From DATJPD01 sp036394195 (GTDB lineage Bacteria; Pseudomonadota; Alphaproteobacteria; CACIAM-22H2), in the NCBI GenBank assembly GCA_036394195.1, contig DASWFO010000309.1:1-19935 (forward strand): a stretch of DNA of 19,935 nucleotides. The letters are read 5' to 3'. The notes below the pieces were generated by a model. It searched no databases. It was given only the letters and a program-made list of their open reading frames with translations, and was not told the origin of the DNA. This document shows positions 1-6,183 of this stretch, piece by piece (positions within the stretch are counted from its first letter, which is position 1; the number at the start of each line of letters is the position of its first letter). Made by a program: the position numbers and the translations under genes.

Positions 1-474
1 CGGCGGCCGCCGGTCCGGCGGGCCCATATAGGCGAAGACCAGCCCTTTATACTCGTGCACCGGATAGGCGCCCTGGAACAGGCGGTCCTTGAGGCTGTTC
101 TTCGCCGGCTCGCTCGGCATGTCGAGGATCCGGCCGTCCACGTCGAACTGCCAGCCGTGATAACAGCAGCGGATGCCGCGCTCCTCGATCTTTCCGAACT
201 CGAGTGAGGTGCCGCGATGGCAGCAATGCTTCTGCAGCAGGCCGATGCGGCCGCCGCGGTCGCGGAACAGCACGAGGTCCTCGTGCATCACCTTGACGGG
301 CAGGGGGAGGTCTCGGAGCGAGGCTGTGTGCGCGATCGGATGCCAGAACCGCCGCAGGTACTCGCCGCACGGCGTGTCCGGACCGGTGTGCGTCAGCAGC
401 TCGTCCTCTTTCGGGACCGTGCGGTGGTAATAGGCACCGAACGGCTGGTCGAGAAATGGAGCGCGGTCCGACAT
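1..474 (-). CDS. Rieske [2Fe-2S] ring-hydroxylating oxygenase, large subunit (N-terminal part, cut by window edge)
   Basis: The first 158 residues of a cytoplasmic Rieske non-heme iron oxygenase, which with a reductase would hydroxylate or O-demethylate an aromatic or related ring. The [2Fe-2S] signature is complete: C84-x-H86, sixteen residues, then C103-x2-H106 followed by GWQFD. The N-terminal stretch (LTHTGPDTPCGEYLRRFWHP, residues 27-46) resembles the phthalate 4,5-dioxygenase-like group. The mononuclear-iron catalytic domain would lie beyond position 1 and cannot be judged, so the substrate is unknown. The ATG at 474 is preceded on the minus strand by GGGGAAGG six bases upstream. The gene diverges from the diiron-protein gene at 630. 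The shared intergenic region carries the candidate GntR operator at 591-607, which could act on both sides. Family assignment is secure. Confidence 0.93.
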   Translation of the reverse strand, partial: MSDRAPFLDQPFGAYYHRTVPKEDELLTHTGPDTPCGEYLRRFWHPIAHTASLRDLPLPVKVMHEDLVLFRDRGGRIGLLQKHCCHRGTSLEFGKIEERGIRCCYHGWQFDVDGRILDMPSEPAKNSLKDRLFQGAYPVHEYKGLVFAYMGPPDRRPP

Positions 475-590
475 TACTGGCCTTCCCCTGTCCGTCATCC
501 GATGTTGCCGTCGACCGATGCTGCCGCGATTTGTCGTGGTGGTCAGCAAAAAACGGGCCAGCGGCCACGCGGTTGACTCCCGCCCGTATT

Positions 591-607
591 GTATACAGTA
601 TGCTTTT
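591..607 (+). promoter_or_regulatory. Candidate GntR/FCD operator, copy 1
   Basis: Seen: GTATACAGTATGCTTTT occurs here and again, identically, on the minus strand at 3165-3181. It contains the 13-nt palindrome GYATAC-N-GTATRC and starts with GTATAC, the kind of GT..AC symmetric core many GntR-family operators use. It ends 22 nt before the ATG at 630. A TTGACT hexamer lies at 573-578. TATGCT at 599-604 could be a -10 box, but the 20-nt spacer is long. Inferred: operator of the GntR protein encoded at 1923-2669. Confidence 0.65.
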
Positions 608-629
608 ATCACGCGAACGGAGGCCGGTC

Positions 630-1358
630 ATGGCGAAAAGCGAATTCCGCACGCAGATCGAAGACACCATCCAGCAGCGCCACTCCAAGGTCCATCCGTG
701 GAGCGAAGCCTGGGGGGCAGGCCGGCTGAACCGCCGGCTGCTCGGCGAGTGGACGAAACAGCACTATCACTTCGTCGACCCGACCGTGCGCATGTACGGC
801 CAGATACTGACGAACTGCGACGATGACGAAGCGCGGGCGCTGATCATGGAGAGCCTCAACGAGGAGGAGGGCCTGATCGGCACCGGCGATTTCGAGCCGG
901 CGCGGCATGCCGACCTGCTGCTCGATTTCGGCGAGCATTGCGGCCTGAAGCGCGACGACATCAGGAACGCCGACGTGAACGGCGACATCCTGCCCGAAAC
1001 GCTGGGCTTGCAGAGCTGGGCATTCCGTCAGGCAAGTCGTCCGTGGCTCTATGCGCTGGCGACGATCTTCGTCGGCCTCGAATCGCAGGTGCCGCAGATC
1101 TACGCCAAGACCACGCCGCCGCTGATCGAGAAATACGGCTTCACCGAGGACGAGGTCCTGTTCTTCCGCCTGCATATCGTGGCCGACACCGAACACGGCG
1201 AGCGCGGCTACGAGATCCTGGAGAAGCACGCGAACACGCCGGAAAAGAAGGCGACCTGCCTGCACCTGGTGCGCCAGGCGACGATGATGCGCCGGCTCTA
1301 TCTCGACGGCCTCTACCGCAAATATCTCGCCCAGCCGCAGGCTCAGGCCGCGGAATAG
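630..1358 (+). CDS. TenA/PqqC-fold heme-oxygenase-like diiron oxidase candidate
   Basis: A 242-residue all-helical protein of the TenA/THI-4/PqqC superfamily, of the type often annotated 'iron-containing redox enzyme'. Residues expected for the diiron (HDO) subgroup can be placed: acidic run E78-E80 followed by H93 on one helical pair, E151 in GLESQVP, and H182-x3-D186-x2-H189. This H-x3-D-x2-H pattern is the one seen in CADD/UndA-like diiron enzymes, so an O2-activating di-metal site is likely, rather than a cofactor-free PqqC-type or TenA thiaminase function. The ATG at 630 has GGAGG six bases upstream. A longer reading to 456 would cross the candidate operator and is rejected. The glcG-like gene follows after 8 nt, presumably in the same transcript. 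The substrate is unknown; a step in the pathway of the neighbouring oxygenases is an inference. Confidence 0.85.
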   Translation: MAKSEFRTQIEDTIQQRHSKVHPWSEAWGAGRLNRRLLGEWTKQHYHFVDPTVRMYGQILTNCDDDEARALIMESLNEEEGLIGTGDFEPARHADLLLDFGEHCGLKRDDIRNADVNGDILPETLGLQSWAFRQASRPWLYALATIFVGLESQVPQIYAKTTPPLIEKYGFTEDEVLFFRLHIVADTEHGERGYEILEKHANTPEKKATCLHLVRQATMMRRLYLDGLYRKYLAQPQAQAAE

Positions 1359-1366
1359 GGGCGGCC

Positions 1367-1795
1367 ATGATCACCTATAAGTCGCTGAGCCTCGCCGAGG
1401 CGCAGCTCATCCTCGATGCGGCGCAGAAGAAGTGCGAGGAGATGGGCGCGACCGAGGTGCTGTGCGTCGCCGACCCGGCGGGCTATCCCATCGCGCTCCG
1501 GCGCCTGGATGGCGGCAAGATCACCAGCGTTCAGATCGCGATGAACAAGGCGTTCACCGCGGCGGGGCACCGCAAGCCGACCCATGTCTACAAGAACGCC
1601 CAGCCCGGCGGCGATGCGTTCGGCATTTTCACCCAGCACGAGGGCCGGTTCACAGTGTTCGTCGGTGGGTTCCCGATCGTGGTCGACGGCCAGGTGGTCG
1701 GCGGCATCGGCGCCTCGGGCGGCAATGCCGAGGAGGACACCGCTGTTTGCGAGGCCGGCATCAACGCCTTCCTGAAGCACATCGGCAAGGCCTAG
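1367..1795 (+). CDS. GlcG/HbpS family protein (DUF336)
   Basis: A 142-residue GlcG/HbpS-like protein. Typical family features are the N-terminal helix (LSLAEAQLILDAAQKKCEEM, residues 7-26), the strand VLCVADPAGYPIALRRLDG, and the glycine-rich C-terminal block GGFPIVVDGQVVGGIGASGG with an EEDTAVCEAG helix. Length is normal for the family. Members bind heme (HbpS) or appear as accessory proteins in oxidation operons (GlcG, PduO C-terminal domain); the biochemical role is mostly undefined. No signal peptide is seen, so it is probably cytoplasmic. ATG at 1367 with AGGGG about 6 nt upstream, 8 nt after the diiron-protein stop, suggesting co-transcription. In this context it may handle heme or a small organic ligand for the diiron enzyme, which is inference. 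Confidence 0.9.
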   Translation: MITYKSLSLAEAQLILDAAQKKCEEMGATEVLCVADPAGYPIALRRLDGGKITSVQIAMNKAFTAAGHRKPTHVYKNAQPGGDAFGIFTQHEGRFTVFVGGFPIVVDGQVVGGIGASGGNAEEDTAVCEAGINAFLKHIGKA

Positions 1796-1811
1796 GCCAA
1801 CCTTCTCTACT

Positions 1812-1904
1812 CGTCATGCCCGCGAAAGCGGGCATCCAGCGCGACGCTGCACCATGGATTCCCGCCAGGTGCTCGCGAAACGCGACACCGGCGCGGGAAT
1901 GACG
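1812..1904. repeat. Palindromic multi-hairpin intergenic element (REP/MITE-like)
   Basis: Between two convergent genes. Its ends CGTCATGCCCGCG (1812-1824) and CGCGGGAATGACG (1892-1904) are inverted repeats with one mismatch. Inside are a perfect 8-bp hairpin with a GAAA loop (arms 1816-1823 and 1828-1835), inverted arms ATTCCCGC/GCGGGAAT (1858-1865 and 1893-1900), and a small TCGCG-AAA-CGCGA hairpin (1873-1885). The GTCATgCCCGCG...GGATTCCCGC...GCGGGAATGAC layout resembles dispersed repeats common in alphaproteobacterial genomes. It may also act as a bidirectional transcription stop; no T-run is present. Confidence 0.75.
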
Positions 1905-1922
1905 CAAGAGGGATGAGGAGCG

Positions 1923-2669
1923 CTATTGCTTCCGCCGCTGGCGCTTCACGCGCGGCCGCTTGGCGGCCAGATAGTCTGACCCGACATTGTGGATGTGCTG
2001 GGCGGCGAGCTTCGCGGACTGTTCTTCGTTGCCGCTGATCACCGCCTTCAGGATGGCGGCGTGGTCCTTCCAGGTTTTGTCCGCGGCCCGTGTCGTCATC
2101 GGCGCGAAGGCGGGTGCCGTCCGGTCGCGCAGCGAGCGCATCAGGTCCGCCAGCACGCGGTTGCTGCCGGCTTCCGCCAGCGCATCGTGGAACTCGGCGT
2201 TCAGCGCTGACAGTTGCGCCGTCTGCCGGGACGCCACGGCCGCCATCCCGCGCTTCAGGATCGCCTTGAGGCGGGTGATGATCTGCGGATCGTGCCGCTG
2301 CGCCGCCAGCCGGGCCGTGATGCCTTCGAGGGCGGCGCGGACTTCGATCAGCTCGCGCGCATGGCCGGGCGTCAGGGCGGGGACCATCGCCCCCTGGCGC
2401 GCCGTGACCTCGACCAGCCCTTCCGAGGCCAGCGCCCGGATGGCTTCGCGCACGGGATTGCGCGAAACGCCGAAGTCCTCGGCGAGCCGGTCTTCGACCA
2501 GGCGCTCGCCCGGCTTGTAGCGGCCGGCCAGGATCGCCCTGCGGAGCTCGTTGGCAACGACCACGTGCAGCGGCAGGTGACGCTCGCCCACGCGCACGGC
2601 GTCGCTAGGGCGATGCTGTCTCGGCGCGCCGGCGCTCGGGGATGAGTCTTCGCGGTCGGCGGCGCGCAT
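1923..2669 (-). CDS. GntR family transcriptional regulator, FCD (FadR) subgroup
   Basis: A 248-residue regulator. Residues 36-95 form the GntR winged helix-turn-helix, with the diagnostic run LAEDFGVSRNPVREAIRALASEGLV (split here as LAEDFGVSRNPVREAI / RALASEGLV). Residues 105-230 form an all-helical FCD ligand domain with three metal-type histidines, H161 (EFHDAL), H203 (KDHAAI) and H225 (AAQHIH). The usual acidic residue four before the first His is N157. The C-terminus is very basic (KRPRVKRQRRKQ). ATG at 2669 starts 8 nt after the DUF3237 stop with only a weak ribosome site, suggesting translational coupling. FCD regulators sense small carboxylates and usually repress. The twin 17-nt sites at 591 and 3165 are the obvious operators, giving autoregulation plus control of the divergent genes (inferred). 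Confidence 0.93.
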   Translation of the reverse strand: MRAADREDSSPSAGAPRQHRPSDAVRVGERHLPLHVVVANELRRAILAGRYKPGERLVEDRLAEDFGVSRNPVREAIRALASEGLVEVTARQGAMVPALTPGHARELIEVRAALEGITARLAAQRHDPQIITRLKAILKRGMAAVASRQTAQLSALNAEFHDALAEAGSNRVLADLMRSLRDRTAPAFAPMTTRAADKTWKDHAAILKAVISGNEEQSAKLAAQHIHNVGSDYLAAKRPRVKRQRRKQ

Positions 2670-2677
2670 CTCGGGCT

Positions 2678-3139
2678 TCAGAGGACTTCGAAGATCCGAT
2701 AGATCGGGCCTTGCGGTTCGCGATGCCCGAGGCCGACGGCGACGATGCGGTTCAGCCAGCCGTATTTGTCGGATGCGGTCTCGAAAAACGGCACGATGCG
2801 GAAATAATACGACGCCGGATCGACCCGCTCGCCGCGATTGACGCGCGCCATCACCTCGGGGTCGCCGTGCCGGATTCCGCGATAGGTCATGCCGATCAGC
2901 TGACCGTCGTCTGTCTTCAGCGCGAGGCGGACGTCGAGCTGGGTGGCGCCGTCGGGGCGGACCAGCAGCCAGTCCGAGCCGCCGGCTTCCATCACCGAGC
3001 CGCGCAGCCTTGGTCCTTCGAAGCTGCCGCCCGCGATCGCGGCGAGACGCCGCTCGCCGAACGGCGTCTTTCCGACGGTTTCTATGGAGCCGACCTTGAG
3101 GGTCAGCGTGAGTAACGGAGTGGTCCGGACATCGGTCAT
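2678..3139 (-). CDS. DUF3237 domain protein
   Basis: A 153-residue protein covering the whole DUF3237 family. Recognisable landmarks are the central block GPRLRGSVMEAGGSDWLLVR (residues 42-61), DGATQLDVRLALKTDDGQLI and YRGIRHG, then YYFRIVPFFETASDKYGWLNR near the C-terminus. Family members fold as small beta-barrels and recur beside aromatic and terpenoid degradation genes, but no reaction is established as far as I know. No signal peptide is seen. ATG at 3139 lies 25 nt downstream of operator copy 2; the ribosome site is weak (GGGTG). It forms a two-gene unit with the GntR regulator and follows the HpaB-like gene on the same strand after 96 nt. A role in ring or lactone handling in the cluster is only a guess. 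Confidence 0.88.
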   Translation of the reverse strand: MTDVRTTPLLTLTLKVGSIETVGKTPFGERRLAAIAGGSFEGPRLRGSVMEAGGSDWLLVRPDGATQLDVRLALKTDDGQLIGMTYRGIRHGDPEVMARVNRGERVDPASYYFRIVPFFETASDKYGWLNRIVAVGLGHREPQGPIYRIFEVL

Positions 3140-3164
3140 GGCGAGTCACCCGCGCCTTGCGTTG

Positions 3165-3181
3165 AAAAGCATACTGTATAC
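3165..3181 (-). promoter_or_regulatory. Candidate GntR/FCD operator, copy 2
   Basis: Read on the minus strand this is the same GTATACAGTATGCTTTT as at 591-607, all 17 bases identical. It sits 25 nt upstream of the DUF3237 start, against 22 nt for copy 1. The flanks on both sides differ between copies, so the identity is not a longer duplication. This supports a protein-binding site shared by two transcripts, one of which carries the gntR gene. Confidence 0.65.
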
Positions 3182-3235
3182 CGAAGCGCCGCCGAAGTCG
3201 CGGGCGCGCGGTATGTCTGCGGACAATGCCCGGCC

Positions 3236-4708
3236 CTAGGCCCGGCCGGGCAGGGATCCGTCGAGGTCGTAGCCGGCGAGCAGGTGGTCCACCATGCCGG
3301 TGGCGCCGTTCCAATCATAGGTCCGGAAGCTGTGCCCGCAGGTGACGAACTGGGCGCCGGCGTAGAACATCTCGTATTGCGTATGGCGCGAGCCGAATTC
3401 CGATCCGATCGCGTCCCACGCCGCCTTCAGGAACTTCACCCGGTCGACCGGGGCGGCGACGTTGGAGCGCTGCGTCTTCTTGATGATCGGCACCAGCTCC
3501 GGATTGGCGAAATCCGCGGCCGACGACGGCAGCATGATCAAAGCCCCGCCGGCCAGCTCGCGGATCTTGTTGATGAGCTGCGGGTAGAGCTCCTGCGTCA
3601 GCACCTGGGCGGAGTACATGAAGTGCTTGTGCGGCACGTACCATTGGTCCTTCTTGTGGCCGGCCGCTTCCATGCCGTGCATCATCGCATCGACCATGGA
3701 TGCCTGGGCGGCCAGCCGCCCGAGCTGTTCGCGGATCTGCGGCATGCCCGACGTTCCGATCATGTCGGCCAGCCGGCGCGCCAGCCCGACCAGGAACTTG
3801 ATCTTCACCGCCAGGCGGATCTGCGACTGGTAGTTCTGCATCGTGTGGCCGAGCGTGTCGTGGAACTGCGCGCGGCACACGTCCGTGTCGCGATGGACGA
3901 ACACGCGCTCCCACGGCACCTTCACGTCGTCGAAATACATCAGCGCGTCGTTCTCGTCGAAGCACGACGAGATCGGGTTGTCGAACCGCGACACCGCCGA
4001 TGCCTCGAATGACTTGCGCGACAGCACGCGCAGGCCCTTGGTGTTCATCGGGATTGCGAACGAGGTTGCCAAATTCTCTTCGCCCGGCTTCAGCGGCTGC
4101 AGGTTGGCGACGAAGATCTCGTTGGCCATGATCGAGCTGGTGCCGAGCATCTTGGCGCCGCGCACCGTGATTCCGCTCGAATCCTCGTCGACGATGCCGG
4201 CCACCAGGTCGGTCTCCTGGTCGCCCCAGTCCTTGGAGCGGTCCGCCTGCGGGTTGATGATGACGTAGGTGAGGAAGAGGTCGTTCTCGGTCGCATAGCG
4301 CAGATAGTCGGTGAGCGCCTTGGCGCGCGCCTCGCCGTGCTTCTTGAACACCTCGATGCCCATGGCCTGACCAATCAGGCTCGACGCCACGTGATCCGGC
4401 GAACGCCCCATGAAACCGTAGGTCTCGGTCGCCCACGCCGTCAGCGCCTGGCGGCGCGCGACCAGCTCGTCATATGTCGTCGGCATCTGCCAGCAGCGGT
4501 TTACCCGGCGCTTGCTGCCGTCGGGTGAGAAGGTCATCAGCTCGAGATTTTCCGGACGCGCCTGGAAGTCGTAGAGCGCCGCCGCCGAACGGACGGAGTT
4601 CCGGAAGGCCGGATGCTCCGTGACGTCGTCGACTTTCTTCCCGTCGATATAGACGGTCCGCCCGTCGCGCAGGGACTTGAGATGCTCCGCACCGGTCTTG
4701 ACGCTCAT
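3236..4708 (-). CDS. 4-hydroxyphenylacetate 3-hydroxylase (HpaB)-family flavin enzyme
   Basis: A 490-residue member of the HpaB family (acyl-CoA-dehydrogenase-like fold, FADH2-dependent monooxygenases and relatives). The N-terminus GAEHLKSLRDGRTVYIDGKK, HPAFRN, SRFDNPISSCFDENDALMYF, the VPWERVF strand, LPSSAADFANPE and KAAWDAIGSEFGSRHTQYE all align with E. coli HpaB as I recall it. Of the three E. coli substrate-site residues R113, Y117 and H155, only the Arg is kept (R102); the others read H106 and Y148. The true substrate is therefore probably not 4-hydroxyphenylacetate, and chemistry other than ortho-hydroxylation is possible. No small flavin reductase (HpaC) is in the window. ATG at 4708 has a strong GGAGG seven bases upstream. 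It diverges from the liv importer; DUF3237 and gntR follow on the same strand. Confidence 0.9.
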   Translation of the reverse strand: MSVKTGAEHLKSLRDGRTVYIDGKKVDDVTEHPAFRNSVRSAAALYDFQARPENLELMTFSPDGSKRRVNRCWQMPTTYDELVARRQALTAWATETYGFMGRSPDHVASSLIGQAMGIEVFKKHGEARAKALTDYLRYATENDLFLTYVIINPQADRSKDWGDQETDLVAGIVDEDSSGITVRGAKMLGTSSIMANEIFVANLQPLKPGEENLATSFAIPMNTKGLRVLSRKSFEASAVSRFDNPISSCFDENDALMYFDDVKVPWERVFVHRDTDVCRAQFHDTLGHTMQNYQSQIRLAVKIKFLVGLARRLADMIGTSGMPQIREQLGRLAAQASMVDAMMHGMEAAGHKKDQWYVPHKHFMYSAQVLTQELYPQLINKIRELAGGALIMLPSSAADFANPELVPIIKKTQRSNVAAPVDRVKFLKAAWDAIGSEFGSRHTQYEMFYAGAQFVTCGHSFRTYDWNGATGMVDHLLAGYDLDGSLPGRA

Positions 4709-4745
4709 GGATGATCCTCCCCGGCCGGTCGATCCCGGCGGCTTC

Positions 4746-4773
4746 ATATTACCTAACAAACAAAGCTTTTCAA
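4746..4773 (-). promoter_or_regulatory. Candidate promoter of the HpaB-like gene
   Basis: On the minus strand TTGAAA (4773-4768), a 16-nt spacer and TAATAT (4751-4746) form a good sigma70-like promoter about 38 nt upstream of the ATG at 4708. The surrounding stretch is clearly AT-richer than the coding DNA on either side. Confidence 0.5.
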
Positions 4774-4796
4774 TGCGGCGGGCCCGCAGCTATACT
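4767..4796 (+). promoter_or_regulatory. Candidate promoter of the liv operon
   Basis: TATACT at 4791-4796 is a good -10 box, with a weak -35 match TTTTCA at 4767-4772 (18-nt spacer). The -35 region overlaps that of the divergent promoter, so the two could compete. A perfect 10-bp palindrome GCGGGCCCGC (4778-4787) lies in the spacer and could be bound by a regulator. The ATG at 4852 is about 50 nt downstream of the expected start. Confidence 0.4.
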
Positions 4797-4851
4797 TTCT
4801 AAGGGAGCGCGCAGGGAACGAACGTCAGGGCGCACCGAAGAGGAGGGGAGA

Positions 4852-6126
4852 ATGCTTCACGGTCACGTTGTGCGGACTTGGCGGCTTCCAGGGATCGTCG
4901 GCGCTGCCGGTTTTTTAGGCGCTGCCGCCGTCGCTGGCCTGGCGCTCGCGGCCGACGCGCCGCAGCTCACCCAGGCCGGGCGGCTCGCCGGGCAGGAGAT
5001 CCGTATCGGGGCGATCGTGCCGAGCAGCGGCCCCTTCGCCGAATGGGGCAAGACCAACACCATCACCCTCAAGATGCTGGAAGACGAGGTGAATAAGGCC
5101 GGCGGCGTCGACGGCGCCAAGCTGAAGATCACGATTTACGACGACGCGGCGCGTCCGGCCCAGGCGGCCAACTTGATGCGCAAGCTCGCCGACGACGACC
5201 AGGTGCTGGCGGTCGCCGGCCCGCTCACCAGCAGTGCCGTGGAGGTGGCGTTCCCAGTGGCCAACCAGGCGAAGCTGCCGGCCACGTCCCAGGCGTCGTC
5301 CAAGCCGGGGGTCGCGGCGTTGAACCGGCCGTGGGGCTTCCGCAACACCATCGACGAGGGCGTGCTCGCCCGGGCGACAGTGCCGTATCTGAAGTCGGCC
5401 TATAAGGTCGCCTCGGTGGCGATCGTCTACGATGCCAAGGACGCGGTCTCGACGTCGATCGCCAAGGGCGTGATGCCGGCGGTGATGAAGGCCGAGGGCA
5501 TCAAGATCCTGAACGAGGACAGCCCGGTGAGCTTCAACACCGGCGACATCGACGTGAGCGCGCAGATCACGGCGATCAAGGCCCTGAACCCGGACGCGCT
5601 CGTCATTGGCGCCGATTACAGCCAGGCGATCACGATCATTCGCGAGATGAAGCGGCAAGGCTTCGTGAAGCCGGTGATCGGCGGCACGCCGCTGATCTCC
5701 TCGGCCATCCTCAAGGCCGCGGCCGATCTGCCGATTGTGGCACCGGCGACGTTTTACGCCGGGATGAAAGGCGACAGCGTCGCCAAGTTCTCGGCCAGCC
5801 TGACGCCGCCTTTGCGCAAGGGCGCCGGGCTGCCAGCGGAGATCGAGCCCAGCATGTACGACGCGAACATCTACGAGATCGTCAACATGTACCTCGACGC
5901 CGTCCGCAAGGCCGGCGTTACGGGCAAGCCTGCCGATCTCGCGGCCGACCGCGAGAAGATCATGAAGGACCTGACCGACCTCAAGGGCTTCCGGGGCTTC
6001 AGCGGGCCGATCTCGTTCAACAAGGACGGCGACGCCATCAAGCCGTTCTTTGTCGTCCTCGGCAAGGACGGGCGGTGGACCGAGATGGTCCGCGGCTGCA
6101 GCGCACCGGACGGGAAGAGCTGCTGA
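4852..6126 (+). CDS. Branched-chain-amino-acid-type ABC transporter, periplasmic binding protein
   Basis: A 424-residue LivK-like (Peripla_BP_6) solute-binding protein. A signal peptide covers roughly residues 1-34 (basic RTWR, hydrophobic core, ALAADA cleavage region). Mature landmarks are IRIGAIVPSSGPFAEWG, GGVDGAKLKITIYDDAARP and VLAVAGPLTSSAVEVAFPVA, typical of the first lobe; FRGFSGPISFNKDGDAIKPF is typical of the C-terminal lobe. Two cysteines in the last ten residues (GCSAPDGKSC) could form a disulfide. ATG at 4852 follows AGGAGGGG about four bases upstream; the reading extends to 4711 but lacks a better start. It leads the liv operon. Such proteins bind amino acids, amides, aromatic acids or urea. 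The divergent catabolic gene makes an aromatic or organic acid plausible, but the ligand is not readable. Confidence 0.93.
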   Translation: MLHGHVVRTWRLPGIVGAAGFLGAAAVAGLALAADAPQLTQAGRLAGQEIRIGAIVPSSGPFAEWGKTNTITLKMLEDEVNKAGGVDGAKLKITIYDDAARPAQAANLMRKLADDDQVLAVAGPLTSSAVEVAFPVANQAKLPATSQASSKPGVAALNRPWGFRNTIDEGVLARATVPYLKSAYKVASVAIVYDAKDAVSTSIAKGVMPAVMKAEGIKILNEDSPVSFNTGDIDVSAQITAIKALNPDALVIGADYSQAITIIREMKRQGFVKPVIGGTPLISSAILKAAADLPIVAPATFYAGMKGDSVAKFSASLTPPLRKGAGLPAEIEPSMYDANIYEIVNMYLDAVRKAGVTGKPADLAADREKIMKDLTDLKGFRGFSGPISFNKDGDAIKPFFVVLGKDGRWTEMVRGCSAPDGKSC

Positions 6127-6141
6127 GCGACGCCGGAGGCT

Positions 6142-6157
6142 GGCCGCGCCCGCGGCC
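6142..6157 (+). other. Intercistronic GC hairpin after the binding-protein gene
   Basis: GGCCGC-GCCC-GCGGCC forms a compact perfect 6-bp stem 15 nt after the binding-protein stop and before livH. No T-run follows, so it is not a classical terminator. It may protect the upstream message or attenuate read-through, giving more binding protein than membrane protein. Confidence 0.4.
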
Positions 6158-6183
6158 GGGTGAGGGGAAAATCCGGCCGTAGC

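Noticed and set aside
630..1358. Calling the helical protein PqqC or TenA
   Set aside because: No other pqq or thiamine genes are present, and the diiron ligand pattern H-x3-D-x2-H points to the HDO subgroup.
1812..1904. CRISPR or tRNA interpretation of the hairpin element
   Set aside because: There are no regularly spaced direct repeats and no T-loop or anticodon arrangement; it is one palindromic unit.
2670..3314. N-terminal extension of the GntR frame up to 3314
   Set aside because: It overlaps the DUF3237 gene in another frame and crosses operator copy 2; the recognisable protein fits the ATG at 2669.
4786..4800. Possible third copy of the GntR site (GCTATACTTT)
   Set aside because: Only one half of the palindrome matches; it is better explained as a TATACT -10 box.
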